This document shows, in pieces, positions 44,913 through 56,908 of a DNA stretch of 64,000 nt (positions within the stretch are counted from its first letter, which is position 1; every line of letters begins with the position of its first letter). Under the pieces are notes generated by a model, which ran no database searches, had not been told where the DNA came from, and saw only the letters and a program-made list of their open reading frames with translations. Both the position numbers and the translations under genes were made by a program. Source of the DNA: Geodermatophilus bullaregiensis (GTDB lineage Bacteria; Actinomycetota; Actinomycetes; Mycobacteriales; Geodermatophilaceae); NCBI RefSeq assembly GCF_016907675.1, contig NZ_JAFBCJ010000001.1, positions 4,216,001-4,280,000 on the forward strand, written 5' to 3'.

Positions 44913-45545
44913 TCACCCGTCCTCGGGCGGCGGGCTGCCCGGCGGGACCGGGGCGTTGACGTCGAAGTGGACCCCCAGCATGCGGATGACGAAGCACAGG
45001 ACCGCGGCGCCGACCGCGGCCACCGTCCCCCGGGTCCCGAGCAGCTCGGCGACGACGACGGCGGTGGCGCCGACGAGGGCCGGGACGGCGTAGAGCCCGC
45101 TGCTGAGCACCGACGGGACCCGGCGGGTGAGCACGTCGCGGATCGTGCCGCCGCCGACCGCCGTGATCGCGCCGACGATGACGGCCTGCGCGGGGCCGAA
45201 GCCGAGCCCGGTCGCCTTGAGGGCGCCGGTCACGGCGAAGAGGCTCAGCCCGGCGGCGTCCAGGACGTTGATGGTCCCGTTGATCCGCTCCAGGTGGGAG
45301 CCGGAGAGGAAGGCGATCAGCCCGCCGCCGGCGGCCACGGCCAGGTACCGCCAGTCGAGGAAGGTGGCGGGCGGCAGGCTGTCGAGGAACAGGTCACGGA
45401 TGGTGCCGCCCCCGAGCGCGGTGATCATCCCGAGGGTGACGACACCGACGATGTCGAGGCGGGTGGCACGCAGGGCGGTCAGGGCGCCGTTGAGGGCGAA
45501 GGCGAACGTGCCGCCGAGGTCGAGGACCAGCGCCGTGGTTGCCAT
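44913..45545 (-). CDS. UPF0126/TRIC-type membrane protein
   Basis: A 210-aa protein with six to seven hydrophobic helices and two copies of the TRIC-type repeat. In each, the glycine-rich LGGGTIRDLFLD / VGGGTIRDVLTRR motif follows a helix (the GGG-x-RD signature of UPF0126/YicG proteins). Bacterial homologues of TRIC form trimeric cation channels; the ion preference here is unknown. It ends just after the DUF3040-like gene, convergent with it. Confidence 0.85.
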   Translation of the reverse strand: MATTALVLDLGGTFAFALNGALTALRATRLDIVGVVTLGMITALGGGTIRDLFLDSLPPATFLDWRYLAVAAGGGLIAFLSGSHLERINGTINVLDAAGLSLFAVTGALKATGLGFGPAQAVIVGAITAVGGGTIRDVLTRRVPSVLSSGLYAVPALVGATAVVVAELLGTRGTVAAVGAAVLCFVIRMLGVHFDVNAPVPPGSPPPEDG

Positions 45546-45626
45546 GGGGACGATCAGCTCCTGCGTGCCGTGGCGCCCGGGTCGCTCGGCGCTCCGTGCG
45601 GCGTCACCCTCCCAGGAGGGGAGAGC

Positions 45627-46760
45627 TCAGCGCGCGGCGGCCAGCGGCGGGTCCTCCGCGGCGGTCCCGCCGTACCGGTCCCGGCGGGCGTCGGCGGCCA
45701 TGCGGTCGGACAGGGCGGCCGCGTCGGCGCCGACGAACCCGAGCAGCGCCGAGCCGCGGCAGGTCTGCCAGGGCAGGCCGAGGAAGTACAGCCCGGGCAC
45801 GTCGGTGACACCGGCCTCGTGGCGGACCTGCCCGTCGACGACCACCCCGGGCACGTGCAGCCAGGAGTGGTCGGGCCGGAACCCGGTGGCCCACACGACC
45901 GCGTCGACCTCGACCGTGCTCCCGTCGGCGAAGGCGGCGGCGCGGCCGGCGAACCCGGTCAGCCGCGGCCGGACGTCGATGCCGCGGCGGCGCAGGGTGC
46001 GGGTGCGGCTGCCGATGACCAGGTCGCCGCGGGCGCGCAGCCGGCGGGCGAGGCGGGTGTGCGACGGGACGCCGAAGAACCCCGAGCGAGTCAGCCAGGT
46101 GAACAGGTCGCGGCCGAGGACCCGCTGCGGGAGCTCCAGCGGCCGGGAGCCGGCGGCGACGGTCACCGGCCGGGTGGCCGCCAGCTCGGCGGCGATCTGC
46201 AGGCCGGAGTTGGCCGCGCCGACGACGAGCACGCGGCCGGCGCCGGGGACCTGGGCCGGGTTGCGGTACCCGGCGCTGTGCAGCTGCGGCACCGCCGGGT
46301 CCAGCCGGCCGGCGACCGCGGGGACGAAGGGCGTCTGGAACGGGCCGGTGGCGACGACGACCTGCCGGGCGCGCAGCGTGCCGGAGGGCGTGGTGGCCGC
46401 GAACGCGCCGTCCTCGTCGCGGTGCAGCCGCAGCACCGGCGAGTCCAGCCGGACCGGCAGCCGGAAGTGGCGGGCGTAGGCGGCGAGGTAGTCGGCGACG
46501 TCGTCCTTGCCGGGGTGGGTGTCGGCCGCGGCGGGGAACGGCATCCCGGGCAGCGCGTCGTACTGGGCGGGGCTGAACAGGCGCAGCGAGTCCCAGCGGG
46601 AGCGCCAGGAGGAGCCGACCTCCGGGCCGGCGTCGAGCAGCAGGAAGTCGGCGTCGCGGCGGGCGAGGTGGTGACCGAGGGCGAGACCGGCCTGGCCGGC
46701 CCCGACGACGAGCACGTCGAGGGGCTCGCGGCCGCCGGGGGAGGTCGTCGGCGTGGGCAT
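45627..46760 (-). CDS. flavin-containing monooxygenase-like NAD(P)/FAD protein
   Basis: A 377-aa class-B-type flavoprotein. ATG 46760 is used because GGAGAC lies just upstream; an ATG at 46775 lacks this. The FAD site is VLVVGAGQAGLALGHHLA, and the NADP site VLVVGAANSGLQIAAELA. A late motif VWATGFRPDHSWL is typical of the pyr_redox_3/YhiN-like group often described as putative potassium transporters or monooxygenases. Substrate unknown. A GAACC-N4-GGTTC motif stands 68 bp upstream, as for the copper genes. Confidence 0.85.
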   Translation of the reverse strand: MPTPTTSPGGREPLDVLVVGAGQAGLALGHHLARRDADFLLLDAGPEVGSSWRSRWDSLRLFSPAQYDALPGMPFPAAADTHPGKDDVADYLAAYARHFRLPVRLDSPVLRLHRDEDGAFAATTPSGTLRARQVVVATGPFQTPFVPAVAGRLDPAVPQLHSAGYRNPAQVPGAGRVLVVGAANSGLQIAAELAATRPVTVAAGSRPLELPQRVLGRDLFTWLTRSGFFGVPSHTRLARRLRARGDLVIGSRTRTLRRRGIDVRPRLTGFAGRAAAFADGSTVEVDAVVWATGFRPDHSWLHVPGVVVDGQVRHEAGVTDVPGLYFLGLPWQTCRGSALLGFVGADAAALSDRMAADARRDRYGGTAAEDPPLAAAR

Positions 46761-46828
46761 GGCGTCTCCTGACACGGCGTCGGTGGGTGCTCCGACCCGG
46801 ACGCTAGGAGCGGGGGACCGGCGTCACG

Positions 46829-46848
46829 CCGGGAGAACCGCCGGGTTC
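46829..46848 (-). promoter_or_regulatory. GAACC-N4-GGTTC motif upstream of the monooxygenase
   Basis: On the reverse strand GAACCCGGCGGTTCTCCCGG, containing the perfect inverted repeat GAACC-CGGC-GGTTC. Its end lies 68 bp from the ATG at 46760. The same motif, orientation and distance occur before copZ and copA. Confidence 0.65.
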
Positions 46849-46863
46849 CTCGCCGGGGCCGCG

Positions 46864-49578
46864 TCACAGGTCGATCGGGAGGGCGGTGAGCTCGGCGCGG
46901 GAGGTCACGGCGAGCTTGCCGAACACGTTGCGCAGGTGGAAGTCGACGGTGCGGGGGCTGACGAACAGCCGCGCGGCGGCGTCCCGGTTGGACAGTCCCT
47001 GCCGGACCAGGGCGGCCACCTGCCGCTCCTGCGGGGTGAGCTCGGTCGCGGTGGAGACGTCGCGGCGGCGGGCGGTCTCCCCGGAGGCGCGCAGCTCCTG
47101 CGCGGCGCGCTCGGCCCAGGGCGCGGCCCCGAGGTCGTCGAAGAGCGCGAGGGCGGCCCGCAGGTGCTCGCGGGCGTCGACCCGGCGGCGGGCGCGGCGC
47201 AGGTGCTCCCCGAGGGCGAGGTGGGTGCGGGCGCGGTCGGGCAGGCGCAGTGACCTCCCGTGCGCCGCCAGGGCGCGCCGGAAGTGCTCCTCGGCGGCGG
47301 CGCCGTCCCCGGCCAGCAGGGCCCGGCCGTGCTCGACGGCGGCCCGTGCGGACGGCGCGCCGGTCCCCGTGGCGAACGCGTCCAGCTCGTCCAGCCAGGC
47401 GCGGGCGAGGTCGGGCCGGCCGGCCCGGACGGCGGTCTCCAGCCGGTCGATCGCGGCCGTGCGGCGGAGCCCGGGGGAGCTGATCTGCTCCAGGTGGTGC
47501 AGCGCGGACGCCGGCTGCCCGGCACGCAGCCCGCGCGCCCAGCGCACCAGGTCGACGACGACCAGGTCGCTCAGCCCGATCGGGTGGGCCTCCCGGATCG
47601 CCGCCGCCTCGGCCAGGTGGCGGTCGGCGGCGTCGTCCCCGCGCAGGGCCGCGAGCACCGCGAGCTGGGCGGTCGGCAGCGCGGTCAGGCCGGGGTGGCC
47701 GGTACCGGCGGTCAGCGGCAGCGCCTCGGCCGCGGCGCCCGCGGCCTGTGTCCAGGCGCCGGTGGCGATCTGGAACTGCGCGCCGCGGGTGAGGGCGTGC
47801 TCGACCATGCTCAGTGCCCCGGCGCGGCGGGCGGCGGTCAGCTGCTCGGCGTGCAGCCGCAGCCCGCGCTCGTCGTCGTCGACCAGCATGGCCGCGACGC
47901 CCAGGTTGGGCTGCAGCACGTGGTCGTCGAGCGGGTCGGCGTCGGTGAGGGCGAAGGCGTCGCGGAAGCGGTCGGCGGCGGTGCCCCAGTCCTGCCGGGC
48001 GGCGGCGCGGAACCCGTGCAGCAGCGCGGAGGCGGCGCGGACGCGGGGTAGGGCGTCCGGTGCCGGAGGGGGCGCGAGCGCGGCCGGGTCGAACTGCCGG
48101 GGCGACCGGGCGCCGAAGGCGGCCAGCGAGGCGGCCAGCATCGCCAGCTGCCGGGCCAGCGCCACGTCGACGCCGGCGGCGACCTGCGCGGCGTGCACGA
48201 CGTGGTCGTAGCCGTCGTCGAGCGAGCGGGTGTTCCACTCGATCGTCCCCTGCAGCGTGAGCAGCCGGGCGCGCAGCAGCGGCTCGGCCACGTCGGCCGC
48301 GGCGGCGGTCGCGAGCGCCGCCGCCCGTGACGGCTGCGCGCCCAGCCAGGCCGAGGACGCGGCCAGGTACAGCCGGCGGCCACGGGCCTCCCCGCTGCCG
48401 GAGAGCTCGGCCGCGCGGGCCCAGGCGGCCGCGGCGGCCTCGTGCCCGCCCCGCGCCGCGGCGCGCTCGGCGACGGCGTCCAGCGCGGCGACGACCTCGT
48501 CGTCGGGCCGGTCGACGGCGGCGGCCAGGTGCCAGGCCCGCCGGTCGGGATCGCCGCCGAGCACGTCGGCCAGGGCCCGGTGCGCGGCCCGCCGCTGGGT
48601 GCTGCTCGCCGCCCGGTAGACCGCGGAGCGCACCAGCGGGTGGTGGAGGGCGACGGCGTCCCCGTCGACCCGCAGCAGTCCCGTGCGCTCGATCTCGTCG
48701 AGGGCCTCGTCCCCGGCGTCCAGCCGCCCGGCGGCGTCGAGGACGACGGCCAGCCGCCCGGTGTCGTCCGTCGCGGCGACCAGCAGCAACCGCTGCGCCG
48801 GCCCGGTCAGCCGCCGGTGGCGGTCGAGGAACGCGCGCTCCACCCCGCCGGTGAGCGGCAGCCGCGCCGGCAGGGGGGTGCGGCCGGCCAGCTGGTCCCC
48901 GGTGAGTGCTCCGGACAGTTCTCGGAGCGCCAGCGGGTTGCCGCCGGTGGCGGCGACCAGCTGGTCCCGCACCGCGGGGTCGACGCCTGCGGGCGCGTGC
49001 GCGGCGAGCACCGCACCGGCCGCCTCGCCGGTGAGGCCACCGAGCTCGACGGTGGGCAGGTCGTCGGCGTCGAAGGTGCGGGCGTCGGCGTCGCGGGCGG
49101 CGAACAGCAGCGCCACGCGCTCGGCCTGCAGCCGGCGGGCCGCGAACAGCAGCGCCGCGGCCGAGGCGTCGTCGAGCCAGTGCGCGTCGTCGACGACGGC
49201 CAGCACCGGCCGCTGCTCGGCGGCGTCGGACAGCAGGCTCAGGGTCCCGAGGAACGCCAGGAACCGGTCGCCCTCGCCCTCGGCCTCACCCAGCGCGGCC
49301 CGCAGCGCCGCCTGCTGGGGCGACGGCAGGGCGTCGACGCGGGAGCGCAGCGGCCACAGCAGCCGCTGCAGCGCGGCGAAGGCCAGCGGGGACTCCGACT
49401 CCACCCCGCAGGTGCGCAGCACCGTCGTGTCCGGAGCCGCGGCCAGGGCGTCGGCCAGCAGCGTCGACTTGCCGGAGCCGGCCACGCCGCGCACGACGAG
49501 CGCGCCCCCGGTGCCGCCGCGGGCAGCGCCGAGCAGCGCGGCGATCGCCGCACGTTCGGCGTCCCGCCCGGTCAGCAC
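46864..49578 (-). CDS. LuxR-family LAL ATPase regulator (paralogue 1)
   Basis: A 904-aa large ATP-binding LuxR regulator. Start GTG 49578 is placed by alignment with the neighbour paralogue (LTGRDAERAAIAALL). The STAND/AAA ATPase has Walker A VAGSGKSTLL and Walker B AVVDDAHWLDDASAAALLF; a long helical TPR-like middle (residues ~300-830) follows, then the C-terminal LuxR HTH (LTPQERQVAALVRQGLSNRD; SPRTVDFHLRNVFGKL). It lies 52 bp after the second LAL gene on the same strand, so the pair is probably one operon. LAL proteins activate target promoters on binding ATP and an unknown ligand. Confidence 0.9.
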   Translation of the reverse strand: MLTGRDAERAAIAALLGAARGGTGGALVVRGVAGSGKSTLLADALAAAPDTTVLRTCGVESESPLAFAALQRLLWPLRSRVDALPSPQQAALRAALGEAEGEGDRFLAFLGTLSLLSDAAEQRPVLAVVDDAHWLDDASAAALLFAARRLQAERVALLFAARDADARTFDADDLPTVELGGLTGEAAGAVLAAHAPAGVDPAVRDQLVAATGGNPLALRELSGALTGDQLAGRTPLPARLPLTGGVERAFLDRHRRLTGPAQRLLLVAATDDTGRLAVVLDAAGRLDAGDEALDEIERTGLLRVDGDAVALHHPLVRSAVYRAASSTQRRAAHRALADVLGGDPDRRAWHLAAAVDRPDDEVVAALDAVAERAAARGGHEAAAAAWARAAELSGSGEARGRRLYLAASSAWLGAQPSRAAALATAAAADVAEPLLRARLLTLQGTIEWNTRSLDDGYDHVVHAAQVAAGVDVALARQLAMLAASLAAFGARSPRQFDPAALAPPPAPDALPRVRAASALLHGFRAAARQDWGTAADRFRDAFALTDADPLDDHVLQPNLGVAAMLVDDDERGLRLHAEQLTAARRAGALSMVEHALTRGAQFQIATGAWTQAAGAAAEALPLTAGTGHPGLTALPTAQLAVLAALRGDDAADRHLAEAAAIREAHPIGLSDLVVVDLVRWARGLRAGQPASALHHLEQISSPGLRRTAAIDRLETAVRAGRPDLARAWLDELDAFATGTGAPSARAAVEHGRALLAGDGAAAEEHFRRALAAHGRSLRLPDRARTHLALGEHLRRARRRVDAREHLRAALALFDDLGAAPWAERAAQELRASGETARRRDVSTATELTPQERQVAALVRQGLSNRDAAARLFVSPRTVDFHLRNVFGKLAVTSRAELTALPIDL

Positions 49579-49630
49579 GGCCCCAGACCGTAGCGACACC
49601 ACCGGCGATCGCCCGCGGGTCGCCGCGCCG

Positions 49631-52354
49631 TCAGTCGAGCGCGGTGGCGGCCAGCTCGGTGCGGCTGCTGACGCCGAGCTTGGCGAAGACGTTGCGCAGG
49701 TGGAAGTCGACGGTGCGGGGGCTGACGTACAGCTGGGCGGCGACGTCGCGGTTGGGCAGCCCGCGCCGCACCAGGCGGGCCACCTGCAGCTCCTGCGGGG
49801 TGAGGTCCACGACGGTGGAGGGGTCGCGGCGGCGGGCGGTCTCCCCGGAGGCCCGCAGCTCCTGCCGTGCGCGGTCGGCCCACGGCCGCGCGCCGAGGTC
49901 CTCGAAGGTCTCGAGCGCGGCGCGCAGGTGGGCGCGTGCGTCGACGCGGCGGCGGGACCGGCGCAGGAAGGCGCCGTAGGCCAGCTGGGTGCGGGCCCGG
50001 TCGGGCCGGCGGTCGGTCACGGCGTGCGCGGCGAGCGCCCGCTCGAAGTGGCCGGCGGCCTCGGGTCCCTCGCCGAGCAGGGCCCGGCCGTGCTCGGCTC
50101 CGGCCTGCGCCCACGCGGAGCCGGTCGCGTCGGCGAAGGCGGCCAGCTCCGCCACCCAGTCGCCCGCCAGCTCGGGCCGGCCCGCCCGGACGGCGGCCTC
50201 GATGCGCTCGGTCGCGGCCAGCCGGCGGGTGATGGGGGACCGGATCTGCTCCAGCCGGTGCAGGGCGGCCGGGGGGTCGGCGGCGTCGCGCACGCCGCGG
50301 GCCCACTGCAGCACGTCGGGCACCACCTCGGCGAGGATGCCCAGCGGGTGGTCGGTGCAGATCCGCTCGGCGTCGGCGAGGTGCTGCTCGACCGTCTCGT
50401 CGCCGCGCAGCGCCGCCAGCAGCGCGAGCCAGGCGGTGGGCAGTGCGGCCAGCCCCCGGTGCCCGGAGTGGTCGGCCAGCGGCAGTGCCTCGGCGGCCGC
50501 GGCGCGGGCCGCGGTCCACCGCCCGGTGGCCAGCTCGGCGAAGCCGACGCGCGTCAGCGAGTAGAGGATCATCAGGACGGCGCCGGTGCTGCGGGCACGG
50601 GCCAGCAGCTGCTCGTGGTAGTGCCGGGTCCGCGCGTCGTCGCCCAGGTGGAGCGCGGCGATGCCCAGGTTGGGCAGCAGGTCCAGGTCCTCCTCGGCGA
50701 GGTCCTCGGCGAGGGTGAAGGCCTCGGCCAGCGGTGGCACCGCGGCCGTCCAGTCCCCGCGGACGGCCGCGTCGAGGCCGTACAGCAGGTCGGAGAAGCA
50801 GCGGGCGCGCAGCGGCGCACCGGGCCCGGGCGGCGGGACGAGGGCGGTCGGGTCCGCGGTGCCGGTCCGGTGCGCGCCGAAGGCCTCGAGCGCGACGGCG
50901 AACATCGCCATCTCCCGGGCGCGCTGGGAGTCGTGCGGCGCGACCTCCGCGGCGGCCTCGAGCACCATCCGGCGGCCGGTGTCCAGCGACCCGGTGTTCC
51001 ACTCGATGCGGGCCCGCAACCGCAGGACGTCGGAGCGCAGCAGCGGATCGCCGGCCTGGGCGGCGGCAGCGTCGACGAGTGCCCGCGCGCGGACGGGCTG
51101 CGCGGCCAACCACGCCGCCCGGGCGGCCGCGTACAGCCGTCCGGCCTGGGCGTCGCCGGCCGGCGAGAGCTCGGCGGCCCGTTCCCACGCGGACGCGGCC
51201 GCCTCCAGGCCGCCCCGCGCCCGGGCTCGTTCCGCGGCGGCGTCCAGCTCGGCGACGACCGCCTCGTCCGGTTCGAGGACCGATGCGGCCAGGTGCCAGG
51301 CGCGCCGGTCGGCCTCCCCCGGGCCGGACAGCGCGGCGGCGAGCGCGCGGTGCGCCTGCCGGCGCTCGGTGCTGGTGGCGGCGCCGTACACCGCCGAGCG
51401 CACCAGCGGGTGCCGCAGGTCGACGGCGGCCTCCCGGACGCGCAGCAGCCCGGAGCGCTCGGCGGTCGCCAGCGCCTCCTCGTCGGCTCCCAGGGAGGTG
51501 GCCGCCTGCCGCACGACCCGCGCCCGCCCGGAGTCGTCGGCGGCCGCGACCAGCAGCACCGTCCGCGCCGGGCCGGGCAGCCGCCGGTAGCGGTCGAGGA
51601 AGGCCCGCTCGACGCCCTCGGTCAGCGGCAGGCGGTCGGGCAGCCGGACCCGGCCGGACAGCTGCTCCGGCGTCAGGACCTCGGCCAGCTCGACCAGGGC
51701 GAGCGGGCTGCCGCCGGTGCTGGCGAGCAGCGCGTCGCGCACGTCCGGGGGGACGGCGACGGCGGCGCGGGCGCTGAGCAGCTGCCCGGCGGCGTCGGCG
51801 TCGAGGCCGCCGACGACGAGCCGGGGGAGGTCGCCGCTGTCGAAGGTGCGGACGTCGGCGTCGCGGGCGGCGAACAGCAGGGCGACCCGCTCCACCTGCA
51901 GCCGGCGGGCGACGAACAGCAGCGCCGCGGCCGAGGCGTCGTCGAGCCAGTGCGCGTCGTCGACGACGGCGAGCACCGGCCGGTGCTGTCCGGCGTCGGC
52001 CAGGACGCTCAACGCCGCCAGGAAGACGAGGAACCGGTCGCCGGGGCCGTCGTCGGTCTCGCCCAGGGCGGCCCGCAGCGCGCGGGCCTGCGGCTGCGGC
52101 AGGTGCTGCACGCAGTCGGCCAGGACCGGGCGCAGCAGGCGCTGCAGCGCGGCGAACGCGAGCGGCGACTCCGACTCCAGGCCCTGGGTGCGGAGGACCG
52201 TCATCCCCTCGGCCCGGGCCAGCGCGTCCGCCAGCAGGGCCGACTTGCCCACGCCGGGCGGCCCGGTGAGGACCAGCGCGCCACCGCGGCCGGCCCGCGC
52301 CGCGTCGACGAGCGCCGCGATGGCCGCGCGCTCGCGGTCCCGGCCGGCCAGCAC
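49631..52354 (-). CDS. LuxR-family LAL ATPase regulator (paralogue 2)
   Basis: A 907-aa protein, the first gene of the pair, starting at GTG 52354. Walker A is GPPGVGKSALL, Walker B AVVDDAHWLDDASAAALLF. The C-terminal HTH reads LTPQELQVARLVRRGLPNRD and SPRTVDFHLRNVFAKLG. The two paralogues share domain order, length and long identical stretches around Walker B and the HTH, so they arose by tandem duplication. It is divergent from the copper genes, with a perfect palindrome in the spacer. Confidence 0.91.
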   Translation of the reverse strand: MLAGRDRERAAIAALVDAARAGRGGALVLTGPPGVGKSALLADALARAEGMTVLRTQGLESESPLAFAALQRLLRPVLADCVQHLPQPQARALRAALGETDDGPGDRFLVFLAALSVLADAGQHRPVLAVVDDAHWLDDASAAALLFVARRLQVERVALLFAARDADVRTFDSGDLPRLVVGGLDADAAGQLLSARAAVAVPPDVRDALLASTGGSPLALVELAEVLTPEQLSGRVRLPDRLPLTEGVERAFLDRYRRLPGPARTVLLVAAADDSGRARVVRQAATSLGADEEALATAERSGLLRVREAAVDLRHPLVRSAVYGAATSTERRQAHRALAAALSGPGEADRRAWHLAASVLEPDEAVVAELDAAAERARARGGLEAAASAWERAAELSPAGDAQAGRLYAAARAAWLAAQPVRARALVDAAAAQAGDPLLRSDVLRLRARIEWNTGSLDTGRRMVLEAAAEVAPHDSQRAREMAMFAVALEAFGAHRTGTADPTALVPPPGPGAPLRARCFSDLLYGLDAAVRGDWTAAVPPLAEAFTLAEDLAEEDLDLLPNLGIAALHLGDDARTRHYHEQLLARARSTGAVLMILYSLTRVGFAELATGRWTAARAAAAEALPLADHSGHRGLAALPTAWLALLAALRGDETVEQHLADAERICTDHPLGILAEVVPDVLQWARGVRDAADPPAALHRLEQIRSPITRRLAATERIEAAVRAGRPELAGDWVAELAAFADATGSAWAQAGAEHGRALLGEGPEAAGHFERALAAHAVTDRRPDRARTQLAYGAFLRRSRRRVDARAHLRAALETFEDLGARPWADRARQELRASGETARRRDPSTVVDLTPQELQVARLVRRGLPNRDVAAQLYVSPRTVDFHLRNVFAKLGVSSRTELAATALD

Positions 52355-52377
52355 GCCGCGACCCTAGTGCGATCCGG

Positions 52378-52400
52378 CACCGGATCGGCCCGATCCGGTG
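52378..52400. promoter_or_regulatory. 23-bp palindrome in the LAL/copZ divergent spacer
   Basis: CACCGGATCG-GCC-CGATCCGGTG is a perfect 10-bp inverted repeat with 3-nt spacer, 24 bp upstream of the LAL start and 112 bp from copZ. A second overlapping repeat GATCCGG-CA-CCGGATC lies at 52371-52386. Likely an operator for autoregulation of the LAL pair or for a copper repressor. Confidence 0.55.
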
Positions 52401-52421
52401 CGGAGGTGCCGTCCCGGCGCA

Positions 52422-52441
52422 GATCCCGGCGGTTTCCCCGG
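52422..52441 (+). promoter_or_regulatory. GAACC-N4-GGTTC-like motif upstream of copZ
   Basis: GATCCCGGCGGTTTCCCCGG, matching 17 of 20 with the monooxygenase copy (GAACCCGGCGGTTCTCCCGG). It ends 71 bp before the copZ ATG. This is the weakest of the three copies: both arms carry substitutions. Confidence 0.55.
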
Positions 52442-52512
52442 TGAGAGGTCCCCACCCCGGCACCGACCCTGGTCCCCGACCGCAGCACCACCCGTCCGAC
52501 CGAGGAGTCCCC

Positions 52513-52746
52513 ATGCTCTCCAGCACGCCCCGCAGCTTCATCGGCTCGACGACCTTCACCGTCACCGGCATGACCTGCGAGCACTGCCGGCGCGCGGTCA
52601 CCGAGGAGATCTCGGGCGTCGACGGCGTCGAGTCGGTCCGCGTCGACCTGGCCACCGGCTCGGTCACCGTCACCGCCGCCCGACCCGTCGACCGCGCCGA
52701 CATCGCCGCCGCCGTCGACGAGGCCGGCTACGCCCTCGTCCCGTGA
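52513..52746 (+). CDS. copZ: copper chaperone CopZ
   Basis: A 77-aa heavy-metal-associated domain protein. TVTGMTCEHCRRAVTEEIS holds the MTCxxC Cu(I) site, with strands GVESVRVDLATGSVTVT following. ATG 52513 has GAGGAG upstream. It delivers Cu(I) to the P-type ATPase encoded downstream. The N-terminal ~15 residues are a non-conserved extension. It heads the block copZ - membrane protein - copA. Confidence 0.92.
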   Translation: MLSSTPRSFIGSTTFTVTGMTCEHCRRAVTEEISGVDGVESVRVDLATGSVTVTAARPVDRADIAAAVDEAGYALVP

Positions 52747-52781
52747 CCCCCGCCCGACCCGATCCCTACCGGAGGCCCGCC

Positions 52782-53237
52782 GTGTCCAGCACCGTCCCCA
52801 CCCAGACCGCGACCGCCGCGCACCCCGAGCCCGCGCCACACACCGCACACCACCTCAGCGCGGGGAAGTTCGCCCGGCACTTCGCCGAGATGGTCGTGGC
52901 GATGGCCGTCGGCATGGTGGCGCTGCACCCGGTGTGGACGTTCGTCCTCGACGCCCTCGGTGCCGCCGAGCTGATGCGCAACCCGTACACGGGCGCGCTG
53001 ATCATGGCCACGAACATGACCGTCGCCATGTCCGCGTGGATGAAGGTCCGCGGCCACCGCTGGCGGCCGATCGCCGAGATGGGCGCGGCGATGTACCTGC
53101 CGTTCCTGGTGCTGTTCGTGCCGTTCGCGCTCGGGCTCGTCGACGAGGGCGCCCTGCTGCTCTGGGGCCACGTCCTCATGCTCCCGGCGATGGCCGCGGC
53201 GATGCTGCTGCGCCCGCACGAGTACGCCTCCTGCTGA
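52782..53237 (+). CDS. four-helix membrane protein in the copper operon
   Basis: A 151-aa protein, GTG 52782 with GGAGG upstream. After a ~35-residue His-containing head (PHTAHHLSAGKFARHF) come hydrophobic helices with many Met residues: MVVAMAVGMVALHPVW, GALIMATNMTVAMSAWM, MGAAMYLPFLVLFVPFALG, HVLMLPAMAAAMLL. Met-rich faces suggest Cu(I) contact. I know similar proteins in actinobacterial copper operons as unnamed membrane proteins. Role in copper handling is inferred from position and Met content. Confidence 0.7.
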   Translation: MSSTVPTQTATAAHPEPAPHTAHHLSAGKFARHFAEMVVAMAVGMVALHPVWTFVLDALGAAELMRNPYTGALIMATNMTVAMSAWMKVRGHRWRPIAEMGAAMYLPFLVLFVPFALGLVDEGALLLWGHVLMLPAMAAAMLLRPHEYASC

Positions 53238-53337
53238 GGCCGACCGCGGCGGCGGGAGCCGTCCCAGCCGTACCCGCCGCCGCGACCGCCCCGACCGGCG
53301 CCGACGCGGCCGCCCGGGGCCGACCCCGCCGTCCGGC

Positions 53338-53357
53338 GAACCCGGTGGTTCTCCCGG
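53338..53357 (+). promoter_or_regulatory. GAACC-N4-GGTTC motif upstream of copA
   Basis: GAACCCGGTGGTTCTCCCGG, differing by one base from the monooxygenase copy. It contains the perfect repeat GAACC-CGGT-GGTTC, and ends 67 bp before the copA ATG. Confidence 0.65.
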
Positions 53358-53424
53358 TCCGAGCCGGGAGCCCGCCGCCGAGCATCGGTCCCACCCAGGA
53401 CCACGTCCGACCAGGAGATCCGCC

Positions 53425-56665
<3,241 letters not shown>

Positions 56666-56678
56666 GCCCCGCGGTGCC

Positions 56679-56714
56679 GACCCCCGCGAGCCGCGCACCG
56701 GCTCGTCGGGGGTC
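56679..56714 (+). terminator. hairpin terminator after copA
   Basis: GACCCCCGCGAGCCG pairs with CGGCTCG-T-CGGGGGTC: a 15-bp stem with one bulged T and a 5-nt loop, 13 bp after the copA stop. Confidence 0.75.
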
Positions 56715-56908
56715 ACGTCGCCGTCGAGCGCATGAGCCGTGACGAGGCGTTGACACCGCCGTGACGGAGCCCGGCCTAGCGTGGCGCAGCGGACGATCCA
56801 CGCGAGCCGGGCACCCGCCGGGTGCGGCTCCCACCCGGGTCGCCGAGGGGACGTGGCCGCGGGCAGGTCCGGTGCACCGGATCACGGGAACGGGAACGGG
56901 AGAGACCG

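Noticed and set aside
48683-52444. A 1253-aa open frame on the plus strand across the LAL genes
   Set aside because: It is a shadow of the two minus-strand LAL regulators. Composition is Arg/Ala/Ser-rich without domains, and the minus-strand frames have clear ATPase and HTH motifs.
56750-56782. TTGACA ... TAGCGT as a sigma-70 promoter for the carboxypeptidase
   Set aside because: The spacer is 21 nt, too long for a standard promoter; probably chance similarity.
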